From contig JBBRBO010000030.1 in assembly GCA_038205805.1 (NCBI GenBank), positions 1-32,318 on the forward strand: 32,318 nucleotides of DNA, given 5' to 3'. Shown here in pieces: positions 1-7,743 of the stretch. The notes beneath the pieces were generated by a model. That model searched no databases. It had not been told where the DNA came from and saw nothing but the letters and a program-made list of their open reading frames with translations. This DNA is from JBBSBY01 sp038205805. Lineage in GTDB: Bacteria > Desulfobacterota > Desulfomonilia > Desulfomonilales > Desulfomonilaceae. The stretch's first letter is position 1, and each line of letters starts with the position of its first letter. The translations under genes and the position numbers were made by a program.

Positions 1-1
1 G

Positions 2-1474
2 GCGCGACCGGTGAAGCTCTTTATCTCCCGTGAACAAACATTCCTCTGTGTGGGCAACAGACCGCCTGCAAACATGAAGCTCAAGATCGGCGCCAAGAAA
101 GACGGGACATTGACGGCAATGGAGTTCTCGTGTTTGGCTACGGGCGGCGCTTATCCGGCAGGGGGAATTTCCTTGGTGGATTGGCTGATTCGGGATCTCT
201 ACACGTGCCCCAATGTGCGCACCGAGTGTACGGACGTGTACATCAACGCCGGTCCCTCGCGGCCCTTCCGAGCGCCGGGACATCCGCAAGCCGCGTGGGC
301 TCTCGAACAGCTCCTGGACGAAATGGCGGAAAAGCTCAAGATCGACCCCGTACAGTTACGTCTGAAGAATGTGCCGCTCTTCAGCCAAGCGCGTCAGGGC
401 AATCCCGAGTACACCACCACGGGCTTGAAGGAATGCCTTGAACAAGGCGCAAAGGCCTTTGGTTGGGACAAGGCAAAGGAGAAGCCCGCAGACGAGAAGG
501 ATCCGCCGCACATCAAACGAGGGGTGGGAATGGCCTCATGCCTTTGGTTCGCGGGAGGCGGCAATCCCCCTTCCACCATTGTCCTGAAGCTCTTTGCGGA
601 CGGCAGCGCAAACCTCAACATGGGAGCGAGCGACATCGGGACCGGCACAAAGACCATTATGGCGATGGTGCTCTCGGAGGAACTCGGTCTGAAGTTGGAC
701 AATATCCAAATCGAGAACGCGGATACGGGGACTACGCAATACGCCACGCCCAGTGGAGGCAGCAAGACCGCGCCCACCGAATCCCCTGCGGTACGAGCAG
801 CGGCGATCAATGTGAAACAACAACTCCTCAAGTTTGCGGCGGAAGAACTCAAGACCGACGCCTCGAAACTGTCCATTATGGACGGCGCCGTGTTTGTAAC
901 GGATGACCCTTCCAAAAAGCTTGCGATTTCCGATATTCCCGGTCTCAAGAAGCGAGGGGTGATTGTTGGCGTCGGATACCGCAGCCCGAACCCGAAGGAC
1001 AAGGTGGTGAACCCTTTTGCCGCTCAGTTCTGCGAAGTCAAGGTGGACACCAAGACGGGCGAGACCGAGGTCGTGCGATTCGTGGCCGCACACGAGAGCG
1101 GTAGAGTCCTCAATCAAGCCACATACAACGGCCAAGTCATCGGCGGAATCACCATGGGAGTCGGGTACGCCCAGACCGAGCTTCGCATCTTCGACAAAGA
1201 GGAAACCGGGAAGGTGTGTAACCGCAACTGGCATGATTACAAAATCCCCACCGCCTTGGATTGCCCCAAGACGATGGATACCGTCGCCATCGACCTGAAT
1301 GACACCCAGGCAAACTCGACTGGGGTGAAGGGCTTAGGTGAACCGGTCACCATCCCCACCGCCGCGGCCATAGCCAACGCGGTCTACAACGCAACGGGCC
1401 TGCGGATCGTGAATACGCCCATTTCCCCCATGCGCCTTGTAGAAGCCCTGGCGCAACAAGAAAAAGGAGAGTGA
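2..1474 (+). CDS. Xanthine dehydrogenase-family molybdopterin-binding subunit, 3' part (partial gene)
   Basis: This is the large molybdenum-cofactor subunit of a xanthine oxidase-family hydroxylase, an enzyme class that hydroxylates aldehydes, purines or aromatic CoA thioesters with water. The reading frame is open to the left edge of the window (A-R-P-V-K-L then I-S-R-E), and that sequence is typical of the middle of the family, so the true start lies outside. About 490 residues are present. Family hallmarks are the INAGPSRPFRAPGHPQ cofactor-binding stretch, the GASDIGTGTKTIMAMVLSEE segment, and near the C-terminus KGLGEPVTIPTAAAIANAV, whose Glu in GLGEP is the catalytic base in this family. 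The FAD-subunit gene starts 3 nt after the stop, so the two are an operon. A [2Fe-2S] subunit gene is not in the window and may lie upstream. The substrate cannot be read from the sequence. Confidence 0.93.
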   Translation, partial: ARPVKLFISREQTFLCVGNRPPANMKLKIGAKKDGTLTAMEFSCLATGGAYPAGGISLVDWLIRDLYTCPNVRTECTDVYINAGPSRPFRAPGHPQAAWALEQLLDEMAEKLKIDPVQLRLKNVPLFSQARQGNPEYTTTGLKECLEQGAKAFGWDKAKEKPADEKDPPHIKRGVGMASCLWFAGGGNPPSTIVLKLFADGSANLNMGASDIGTGTKTIMAMVLSEELGLKLDNIQIENADTGTTQYATPSGGSKTAPTESPAVRAAAINVKQQLLKFAAEELKTDASKLSIMDGAVFVTDDPSKKLAISDIPGLKKRGVIVGVGYRSPNPKDKVVNPFAAQFCEVKVDTKTGETEVVRFVAAHESGRVLNQATYNGQVIGGITMGVGYAQTELRIFDKEETGKVCNRNWHDYKIPTALDCPKTMDTVAIDLNDTQANSTGVKGLGEPVTIPTAAAIANAVYNATGLRIVNTPISPMRLVEALAQQEKGE

Positions 1475-1477
1475 GCC

Positions 1478-2467
1478 ATGCTGCCGAATTTTGCCTACGT
1501 GAGAGCGAACTCACTCAAAGAAGCCGTGGGTTCACTTGGTGAGCAAGGCGCCCGCGTGTGCTCAGGGGGCACGGACCTCCTGGGGTGTCTGCGTGACGAA
1601 GTGTTCAGCGCCGGCAAGCTGGTGAACATAACCGGCCTGAAAGCGCTTTCGGGGATAGCGAACAAAGGTGACGTCGTCCGCATCGGCGCCCTCACCACCA
1701 TCACGGAGCTGGCGGATAATGATCTGGTGCGACAAAACCTCCCTGGACTGGCTCAAGCCGCCGGTTCAGTGGGAAGCCCTCAGTTGCGCAACCAAGGGAC
1801 AATCGGCGGGAACATCTGCCAGAAGCCGAGATGCTGGTATTACAGAGGAGAATTCCACTGTTTACGCAAGGGCGGCGCAATGTGCTACGCCTTGGGCGGG
1901 GAGAACCAGTTTCACGGCATCTTCGGCAGCGACAATATATGCTGCATCGTGCATCCGTCGGACCCGTCGCCGATGCTTTTGGCCTTGGGCGCTCAGGTGA
2001 ACATCGTAGGGCCGTCCGGATCCCGCGTGGTTCCCTTTGAAGGATTCCACGTGCTTCCCAAAGATAACGTGGAACGCGAGACGATTTTGAAGCAGGGCGA
2101 GATCGTCACTGAGCTGCTTGTGCCGTCCGCTCCCAAGGGGCTGTACACCTCATATCGTAAGATCCGCGCCCGCCGCTCCTGGGATTTCGCTCTTGCCGGC
2201 GTGGCCCTGGCGCTGGTTATGGACAACGACGTGGTGAGGAAGGCGAACGTGGCGCTCAGCGGAGCCGCTCCCGTGCCCTGGCGAGCCGTGGAAACCGAGA
2301 AGGTCCTGAACGGGAAGCGCCTCACACCTGAAATTATCGAGCAGGCCGGCCTCGCCGCTGTAAAGGGGGCTCAGCCCCTCAAGGACAACGGCTACAAGAT
2401 CCCGCTCTTCAGGGCGGCGATGGAAGAAGAGCTTACCAAGGCGGCAAAAGCGTCGCAGAAGAAGTAA
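1478..2467 (+). CDS. FAD-binding subunit of xanthine dehydrogenase-family enzyme, with a four-Cys insertion
   Basis: This 329-residue protein carries the FAD_binding_5 and CO dehydrogenase flavoprotein C-terminal folds, and passes electrons between the iron-sulfur clusters and an acceptor. FAD-contact motifs visible are CSGGTDLLG (about 28-36) and LRNQGTIGGNIC (about 103-114). Right after these comes an insertion with Cys114, Cys119, Cys128 and Cys136, followed by GGENQFHGIFG and a Cys-Cys pair before HPSD. The same kind of insertion binds an extra [4Fe-4S] cluster in the PaoB/YagS aldehyde oxidoreductase and 4-hydroxybenzoyl-CoA reductase beta subunits; cluster binding here is inferred from that. 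The AAGGAGAGTGAGCC stretch before the ATG is a good ribosome binding site and overlaps the end of the preceding gene. The closest functional type (aldehyde oxidoreductase, HCR-like or other) remains open. Confidence 0.92.
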   Translation: MLPNFAYVRANSLKEAVGSLGEQGARVCSGGTDLLGCLRDEVFSAGKLVNITGLKALSGIANKGDVVRIGALTTITELADNDLVRQNLPGLAQAAGSVGSPQLRNQGTIGGNICQKPRCWYYRGEFHCLRKGGAMCYALGGENQFHGIFGSDNICCIVHPSDPSPMLLALGAQVNIVGPSGSRVVPFEGFHVLPKDNVERETILKQGEIVTELLVPSAPKGLYTSYRKIRARRSWDFALAGVALALVMDNDVVRKANVALSGAAPVPWRAVETEKVLNGKRLTPEIIEQAGLAAVKGAQPLKDNGYKIPLFRAAMEEELTKAAKASQKK

Positions 2468-2591
2468 CGTCGGGATGATTCCCGGGGTTCCATGCGACCT
2501 ACCTGAGAAGTGGTCGGCAAGCTCCGGCAGGGATCCGTGTCCCTGCCGACCGCAGACTCGGGTCAAATCCGGTGAATCATTTGCGCGCTGA

Positions 2592-3058
2592 TACTGATTT
2601 TCTTTCAAAAAAGTAATATTGGCGGAGCTTATTTTGCAAAGTAGGTTTTTCCAACCTCTTGCTCAGACATGTAATCTTCGCCGCAACAAAGCATTTCTCC
2701 TAGAGAAATGCTCGTTTCGGCCATGGTAACATTCGCATGAAAGTCTCGCGTCCGGGATGCGCCGTACAACGACCACATGGAAGGTTTTTCGATATGGGAG
2801 TTGAAAACCCCCCAACCGACCTTGTCAGGGGAGTAAGCGTCGGCTTCGAGTTAAAGGGTCGTCGGGCAGTATCCTTACATCCCCCTGACAAGCGGGATAC
2901 AGGGGGTTGATCCGAAAGCTTCCCAAAATATGGGATACTTTCATACTTCGTTGTGACGCTATGTCATGGTCGTTCTCGGAAAGGAGTTGGGGAGAAACTT
3001 CTTTCAAAAAGGTTCGCCCCAATACTACTTCTTTGATTCAGCATTGGTATAAGAACGC
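2592..3058 (-). repeat. Dispersed palindromic element, family 1, long copy with inserted centre
   Basis: The left edge (TCAAAAAAGTAATATTGGCG, near 2606) and the stretch to about 2710 match the reverse complement of the copy near 27060-27258 (shared GCAAAG, GTTTTCCAAC, TGTAATCTT, AACAAAGCATTTCTCCTAGA). The right edge, read on the minus strand, gives ATCAAAGAAGTAGTATTGG followed by the hairpin arms, the other end of the family. The two ends are thus about 450 bp apart rather than the usual 200, and the middle (about 2720-2990) is not shared with other copies. No protein is encoded. Edges are approximate. Confidence 0.65.
2821..2892. repeat. Inverted repeat, 11-bp arms, inside the long family-1 element
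   Basis: CTTGTCAGGGG (2821-2831) and its exact reverse complement CCCCTGACAAG (2882-2892) enclose about 50 nt. It lies in the part of the element absent from other copies. Function unknown: a folded RNA or the ends of a nested insertion are both possible. Confidence 0.5.
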
Positions 3059-3060
3059 TG

Positions 3061-3640
3061 TTTCCAAGCTTTAGAAGAATGGCTCCTCATGTAAGTGCAT
3101 ACTCGGTTGGTCCAGGTAGCCGCCAAGCGCAAATGGAAGGAAGGAGACGCCTACGTGTATCTCCACCTGCATGATCGGCTCCGCGTACGCGCTCCGGCGC
3201 GTACTATTACCGTCGTAGGGCTCGAATCTCCCCAGTTGGCGCCGTTCTTGCCCCGCAAGTGCTCCATAATGGAGCACAACTTACACGTAGGTAAACTCGA
3301 CTTCAGCAAGCTATAATTCAGTTTCAAGGGCTTTTTACGTTATTGGTTTACAAAGATGAATTTCTATTTTATTATAATAATTAGGTACTTAGGAACCGTA
3401 TTCAAAACGACTATTTTTGGCAAACATTCGCACGACGATCCGTTCAAACATGTTCGGCTTCGCCGAGAGAGTTGGAGGGAGAAGTATGCCCAACCCGGTT
3501 GTTATGCCTATTTCCTTAAAGGGGTAAGAGTGATTAGGTTCGTCCTTTTAAAGTCAATTCGGGGCACGGACGCTAACATACAGCTAAATGCCATTATTGG
3601 GATGCGCAACAAGGTGGCGGCTCAGAATACTCCTCCCTAA
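3061..3640. other. Gene-free stretch
   Basis: About 580 bp between two family-1 repeats. Short open frames exist (for example 3356-3640, starting in an AT-rich run) but none has a ribosome binding site, a recognisable domain or protein-like composition. It may be decayed sequence; nothing functional is claimed. Confidence 0.4.
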
Positions 3641-3760
3641 CTCCTTCCCAAAAGCCGGCAAAGGGAACTGGAAACCCGCTTGCCACACTGGAAGAGGGTT
3701 TTGGAGAGAATCCTTCCGTCAAGCAGGTTCTCCCCAATAGGACGCATTTGAGTACATATT
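3641..3760 (-). repeat. Dispersed palindromic element, family 1
   Basis: Read on the minus strand this begins ACTCAAATGCGTCCTATTGG, continues GGAGAACCTGCTTGACGG and AGGATTCTCTCC, then AAAACCCTCTTCCA, the same order of blocks as the copy at 27648. It ends just before the SdpI-like gene, and its outer edge (ATATTGGTATGAGG, plus strand) runs into that gene's ribosome binding site. Confidence 0.6.
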
Positions 3761-3778
3761 GGTATGAGGCCAACAGCC

Positions 3779-4108
3779 ATGTGGACCGTAAGTGAAAAAA
3801 CCGCCGTGACGCTCATCGGAATGGGGTTGTTCTCCATTGCCGTAAGCGTTCCCTTGCTGCTCGGTAGGATAAGACGAAATCGCTGGTACGGCTTCCGGCT
3901 CCCCAAGGCATTTCAATCGGAGGAAAATTGGCGTTCCATCAACGAGTATGGGGCCAGAGTTCTCATCTACTGGAGTGTAGCCATCATGTGTGTGGGCGTG
4001 ATTTCCTTGTTCATTTCAACCGAATGGGTAATGATCGCTGCTAAGGCGACTCTCATTTCGGTCATTCTCCCCATACTATTCACAATGAGATATACGAAGA
4101 ACCTGTGA
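3779..4108 (+). CDS. SdpI-like small membrane protein
   Basis: A protein of about 109 residues with three predicted membrane helices: about 8-30, then after a short cytoplasmic loop two more near the C-terminus. The loop RNRWYGFRLPKAFQSEENW followed by N-x-YGAR is the signature of the SdpI/YhfL family. The founding member is the immunity protein and signal transducer for the SDP toxin of Bacillus subtilis; most homologues have no known toxin partner, and none is visible here. I chose ATG 3779 because GAGG lies 9 nt upstream (3766-3769). ATG 3764 is in frame but has no such site and lies in the edge of a family-1 repeat. Role here unknown. Confidence 0.75.
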   Translation: MWTVSEKTAVTLIGMGLFSIAVSVPLLLGRIRRNRWYGFRLPKAFQSEENWRSINEYGARVLIYWSVAIMCVGVISLFISTEWVMIAAKATLISVILPILFTMRYTKNL

Positions 4109-4180
4109 TACCGATACGCTTCCAACGGAGTAAATTGGTGAAGGTCATTTTTGTGAGATTAGGTTTTCTTGACGTCTATC

Positions 4181-4332
4181 TGAAAATGTTAAAAATTCGT
4201 CGAAAGCGGCATTTCCCCCTTTATAAACGCCAGTTCCTGACGTTTTTAAATTCTTGAAGCGAGGTTAGAGAGAAGCTTTCTTTCAAGAAGGTTTTCCCCG
4301 ATAGTACTTATTTGAGTGCGCATAGGTATGAG
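4181..4332 (-). repeat. Dispersed palindromic element, family 1
   Basis: Minus-strand order: CTCAAATAAGTACTATCGGG, GAAAACCTTCTTGAAAG, AAAGCTTCTCTC, then GCTTCAAGAATTT. The outer flank CCTCATACC is shared with the copy ending at 3760. It lies downstream, in sense orientation, of the degenerate lipoprotein ORF at 4421-4543. Far edge uncertain. Confidence 0.6.
4225..4250 (+). terminator. Possible intrinsic terminator after the SdpI-like gene
   Basis: AAACGCCAG (4225-4233) pairs with CTGACGTTT (4237-4245) with one mismatch and a 3-nt loop, followed by a short T run. It is 117 nt after the stop and lies in the internal part of a family-1 element, so it may simply be part of that element. Confidence 0.35.
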
Positions 4333-4363
4333 GTTGCATGGAGCGGCGAACGGCGAGAGATAA

Positions 4364-4408
4364 GGGTTCGCCGGGCGCAGAGCCCTCTCAGGCCCGGTGA
4401 ACCATGTA
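4364..4408 (+). repeat. Family-2 element fragment
   Basis: GGGCGCAGAGCC followed by TCTCAGGCCCGGTGAACC matches one end of the family-2 element, as seen (reverse complemented) at 24720-24750. Only this end is recognisable. Confidence 0.5.
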
Positions 4409-4420
4409 CAATTCAGACTA

Positions 4421-4543
4421 TTATGCTTTTGATGAGACCTCGACACCGAGGTCCGGCGAATAATCGCCGCAGCCTCAGGCCAGGACCGAGCCGGCGCCGG
4501 CTAATAGAGCAACCAACGTAACAAATAGAATAAAACGTTTCAT
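4421..4543 (-). pseudogene. Micro-lipoprotein ORF interrupted by TGA at its lipobox
   Basis: A strong ribosome binding site (AAAGGAGG, 6 nt before ATG 4543) starts a frame whose first 22 residues are a clear signal sequence (MKRFILFVTLVALLAG, then AGSVLA), ended by TGA at 4475-4477. After the TGA the same frame continues as GCGDYSPDLGVEVSSKA to TAA at 4421. Leaving out the TGA codon joins SVLA to GC, an ideal lipobox (L-A-G-C), so the likely ancestor was a lipoprotein of about 39 residues. Alternatives are a real 22-residue peptide or a sequencing error. The intact length is similar to entericidin-type lipoproteins, but no sequence identity to them is claimed. Confidence 0.4.
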
Positions 4544-4780
4544 CAACGCCTCCTTTCCAAAATTCCCCGGCAGATTATGGCCGAAAACATCGTCGAGGGA
4601 AACTCTTTTCTGCTTGAGGCGAGCACATTTTTAGGTAGCAAGAGCGACGGAGCGGCTATGGGGGCTCCTCAAGCCCTCACGATTCCGGCGTATGCTCTGT
4701 GACGGTTCACCGGCATGAGTCGCTTATACACGGGCGCAAAGGTTCTCCACGAAGCTGCTTGCTTTACTTGCGAACCGGTG

Positions 4781-5008
4781 TCACTTTTTCTGTTTCCATT
4801 CACCGTCGCGCTTTTCATACGTGTTTTCCACTGCGGACCATGCCACTTTGTGAGCGGTTGCTCCCCGCGATGAAACGCCTATTCTGTCCTTGGGGTCTTT
4901 GTATTCGACGTGGGCGTTATTGAACGCCTTCATGTATATTTCCTGGGCGTGCTTAGGCAGATTGTCTTTCACTTTATCCGGTAAATCTGAAACGCTGTCG
5001 TACGGCAT
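4781..5008 (-). CDS. ChaB family protein
   Basis: A soluble protein of 75 residues. The sequence DLPDKVKDNLPKHAQEIYMK, then AFNNAHVEY and AHKVAWSAVENTYEK, matches the small ChaB fold. The name comes from the E. coli gene next to the ChaA cation antiporter; its biochemical role is unproven. I chose ATG 5008 because AGGAGG lies 7 nt upstream; a longer frame from 5035 would place that site inside the coding region. The gene stands alone, with no antiporter gene nearby. The short, charged C-terminus ends in KQKK. Confidence 0.85.
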   Translation of the reverse strand: MPYDSVSDLPDKVKDNLPKHAQEIYMKAFNNAHVEYKDPKDRIGVSSRGATAHKVAWSAVENTYEKRDGEWKQKK

Positions 5009-5271
5009 TGGATGACCTCCTATGGCAAGTCTCAACCATACGGTCGTGGAGAAACGTCTCTAATAAGCATGAGCTGAACGGCGCCTCCGGTTGTTTTGAC
5101 AAATGTCGTTCGATTCCGATTGAGGTAAAATGCGGGTTCTCGCAGTGGGCTTTGGTAAAAGGGCCGGCATGGACGCCGACGATCGTGCCGAGGGGTCTCT
5201 ATAATAGACGCGGTAATCGTTTCATGTAACTGAGAGTCTAAAGGAAAGAACGTAACGGAAAGGAGAGCAAA

Positions 5272-5550
5272 ATGTCTGCGGCGACAGCGTTAGGATTGGC
5301 CGTGGCGCTCACGGTGTTTGTATTCATAATCGCGGCTATAGCGGTGAAGAGAAAACTGAAGCGACATTCCACATATATGGAATCGCCTGCGCCCTCACGC
5401 ATGAAGGACTGCTACGAGATATGTAGTGAGGATGCGAAGGGAGAGGACTGCGGCGAGATTTGCTCCTTCGGCCGGCCGAAAGCGAAAACGCCGACATCGG
5501 CCTCAGGTGTTGATCTTAATCCAGTCAATACGAAAGACTCAGATCGTTAA
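5272..5550 (+). CDS. Small single-TM membrane protein with paired CxxxC motifs
   Basis: A protein of 92 residues that I do not recognise. Residues about 4-25 are a membrane helix (ALGLAVALTVFVFIIAAIAV) followed by the positive run KRKLKRH, so an N-out, C-in topology is expected. The cytoplasmic part carries CYEIC and, 9 residues on, CGEIC, a repeated C-x3-C unit that could bind a metal or form disulfides. The tail is polar and probably disordered. A strong ribosome binding site (AAAGGAGAG, 5 nt upstream) supports a real gene. The upstream region holds a TATAAT (5200-5205) without a matching -35 box. Transcribed towards the convergent ABC permease gene. Confidence 0.7.
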   Translation: MSAATALGLAVALTVFVFIIAAIAVKRKLKRHSTYMESPAPSRMKDCYEICSEDAKGEDCGEICSFGRPKAKTPTSASGVDLNPVNTKDSDR

Positions 5551-5581
5551 CTGTTCGGCCACTTCCACCGAAGGGTTTTAC

Positions 5582-6328
5582 CTATTCGCTGTAGTTCCTG
5601 ATGAGTCTCGATCCGATCACAAAGAATACGGCGGCGTAGGCCACGAGGGCGGCCAGGGAAAGCCACCCATATCTATCCAAGGATGTTTGCCGAATAACGA
5701 TGTTGGTGTGAGTCAACGGGAAAACGTACATCAACCCTCGGAGTCCTTCAGGCATTTTATCCAAGGGGAAAAACGTCCCGCTGAAGAAGGCCATAGGCAA
5801 GATAAGGAAGTTGTTGTATGTCGCGGTATCTTCGTGACTTTTGGTTACCATACCTGTAATGACGCCCAGGCTTGCGAAAAGAAAACAATTAAGAACCAAG
5901 GTAAACAACAGCAGCGGCGTCACGGAGAAGTTATGGGTAGCGAAAAGCCCTATGATGATAATGAGACCGGATGCGAACAATCCTTTGACCATGCCTGCGA
6001 GTGTTTCGCCGATCATAATAGCCGAGGGTTCTATGGGCGCCTGAATCGCGAGTTGGAATGTCTTAAAGTAGAGCCGGTTGAGGTTCAAGGCATTGGCCAC
6101 CCACGTATAGGAGTTGTTCATGGAACTCATGGCAACGAGCCCCGGTATGAGGTAGCTCAGGTAATCGCCTCCTTCAATGCGCACGCTTCTGCCCAGCCCA
6201 AGGCCGAAGGTCACCAAGTAAATGATGGGAACCACCATGGCCGAAAAGAGATAGCCCACCTTGAGGAGTTTTCGGCGGAAGAGGAGCATTTCTCTCAGGA
6301 AAATCGGATACCATCCCGTGGGCATCAT
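5582..6328 (-). CDS. ABC-2 type transporter permease (DrrB-like)
   Basis: The membrane subunit of an ABC exporter: 248 residues with about six hydrophobic segments and the ABC-2 arrangement, including the N-terminal FLREMLLFRRKLLKVGYLFS entry helix and, near the C-terminus, FFPLDKMPEGLRGLMYVFPL followed by THTNIVIR, typical of the DrrB/NodJ group. Family members export drugs, polysaccharides or other hydrophobic molecules. It overlaps the ATPase gene by 4 nt (ATGA), so the two are translationally coupled and surely form one transporter. The substrate is not evident; no biosynthetic genes are adjacent. Confidence 0.92.
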   Translation of the reverse strand: MMPTGWYPIFLREMLLFRRKLLKVGYLFSAMVVPIIYLVTFGLGLGRSVRIEGGDYLSYLIPGLVAMSSMNNSYTWVANALNLNRLYFKTFQLAIQAPIEPSAIMIGETLAGMVKGLFASGLIIIIGLFATHNFSVTPLLLFTLVLNCFLFASLGVITGMVTKSHEDTATYNNFLILPMAFFSGTFFPLDKMPEGLRGLMYVFPLTHTNIVIRQTSLDRYGWLSLAALVAYAAVFFVIGSRLIRNYSE

Positions 6329-7158
6329 TCGATACGTTCTCCGGTGAGCTTGATGAATACGTCCTCCAGATTGGTCGTTCGTATCGTCACTTGCGCCTCT
6401 CGGCCCTGCGCGAGAGTGCGAGCCTCCTCACTGCTTCTGCAAATCTCCTGCACAAGGCGGCCGTGCTCGTTCACGAATTCCACCACGTATGCGCCGACCC
6501 CGGCTTTGAGGCGATTCGGCGTATCCAGTGCGATCAAACGCCCCTTGGCGAGAATACCAACTTCGTCGCAGACGGCTTCGGCTTCCTCAATGTAGTGCGT
6601 TGTGAGCACTACGGTGCGGCCGTCGCTGCGAGTGTGGCGGATAATCTCCCACATTTGGCGCCGCACCTGGGGATCTAGACCAATGGAGGGCTCATCCAGA
6701 AACAAAACGGTAGGTTCGGACAGGAGCGCTCGCGCCAACAGCAAGCGCCGTTGCATGCCGCCCGAGAACCCGATGACCATGCTGTCTCGCCGCTCCCAAA
6801 GATCCACCATCTCCAAATGAGCCCGGATCTTTGGCGCCGGGTCCGAGACATTATGGAGCATAGCATAGATGCGGAGATTCTCGTACGCGCTCAGTTCTCG
6901 GTCGAGGTTATTCTCTTGGGGCGCCACTCCTATGAGCCGCTTTACGGCCATGGGCTCTTGGACTACATCGTGCCCGCCAATGGCGCAACTGCCGAAATCG
7001 GGTTTCGACAACGTAGTCAGTATCTTGATGGTGGTGGTTTTTCCTGCGCCGTTTGGACCCAAAAGGCCAAAGACCGAGCCTTGTTCGATGTGGAGCGACA
7101 GGTTGTTCACCGCCGTGACTAACCCGTATTTCTTGGTAAGTTTCCGAATGTCGATCAT
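6325..7158 (-). CDS. ABC transporter ATP-binding protein (DrrA-like)
   Basis: The 277-residue ATPase of the exporter pair. Walker A is GPNGAGKTT (34-42), the Q-loop lies in VAPQENN (about 78-84), the ABC signature is FSGGMQ (131-136), Walker B is VLFLDEP (151-157) and the switch histidine is His188 (TTHYIEEAE). The roughly 75-residue C-terminal extension after the ATPase core, ending NLEDVFIKLTGERIE, is typical of DrrA/CcmA-type exporters. Its last codons overlap the permease start. The ATG at 7158 has no good ribosome binding site, but no other start fits the family length. Confidence 0.94.
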   Translation of the reverse strand: MIDIRKLTKKYGLVTAVNNLSLHIEQGSVFGLLGPNGAGKTTTIKILTTLSKPDFGSCAIGGHDVVQEPMAVKRLIGVAPQENNLDRELSAYENLRIYAMLHNVSDPAPKIRAHLEMVDLWERRDSMVIGFSGGMQRRLLLARALLSEPTVLFLDEPSIGLDPQVRRQMWEIIRHTRSDGRTVVLTTHYIEEAEAVCDEVGILAKGRLIALDTPNRLKAGVGAYVVEFVNEHGRLVQEICRSSEEARTLAQGREAQVTIRTTNLEDVFIKLTGERIE

Positions 7159-7743
7159 GGTAAGTAAGCGGCCTCGGCGTTCATCTTACATACTATTCAT
7201 GTGTGTATCAATGGTAATGGTTCACCGGGCCGGCGCCGGCTCGCGACGGGCTACGAAGAAAGGGGCGCCGCTCTTCGGTATTATGATCGTGTTACAAAGC
7301 CACTTGAAATGTAGCCTAATCGGCAATTCACATTTATTTCATACCATTTTAATGAAAATGAACCATTTTTCCCATAAAAAGTCTCGTAAAGGCTGCCAAA
7401 ATGAAAGGCAGGTAAGCTCGGCATGGATGTTGCCCGATATTTGGATGTGGTTCTGTTGTGACCAAAGCTTCCTGGGCGGAACGCAGTAAAAGCGCCGACG
7501 GAGCGCCGTTTCCACGGCTGTTCACAAGCCGCACGGCGAAGCTGCGCACAGGTGAGACTTTTTTTACGAAAACGTAAAAAATTTCTCAGCAAGGAGCCCT
7601 TTTGTTGCTATAGTGTATATACTCTGGGTAATCCGAAACCTTCCTATACGTTACCGGTGAGGGTATCCAGCCGGCGATGAGGGTGAGGCGTCACACACTT
7701 TTGGCGTAAAGGCCGTTCATAACGAAGCTTGGGGGAGTATGAG
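7159..7743. other. Gene-free stretch between divergent ABC and receiver genes
   Basis: About 585 bp with no supported gene. It holds a family-2-like fragment near 7215-7245 (GGTTCACCGGGCC) and the AT-rich inverted repeat at 7560-7581. The GCTATAGTGTATATACTC stretch at 7607-7624 may contain the -10 region of the receiver gene. Confidence 0.4.
7560..7581. repeat. Perfect AT-rich inverted repeat
   Basis: TTTTTTACG (7560-7568) and CGTAAAAAA (7573-7581) are exact reverse complements around AAAA. It lies about 165 bp upstream of the receiver gene and could be an operator; no regulator is identified. Confidence 0.45.

Noticed and set aside
3095..3640. Two plus-strand open frames of 73 and 94 codons
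   Set aside because: No ribosome binding site, no recognisable sequence, and the second begins in an AT-rich run.
3779..4108. SDP-type toxin and immunity system
   Set aside because: Only the SdpI-like protein is present; there is no SdpC-like toxin or SdpAB gene nearby.
4475..4477. TGA in the micro-lipoprotein ORF as a selenocysteine codon
   Set aside because: No insertion element was seen, and selenocysteine at a signal-peptide junction would be unprecedented to my knowledge.
5096..5131. Promoter with perfect TTGACA upstream of the small TM-protein gene
   Set aside because: The nearest -10-like box is 24 nt away, and the better TATAAT at 5200 has no matching -35.
5426..6595. A 389-codon plus-strand frame
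   Set aside because: It is antisense to the clear ABC permease and ATPase genes, and the residue composition is not protein-like.
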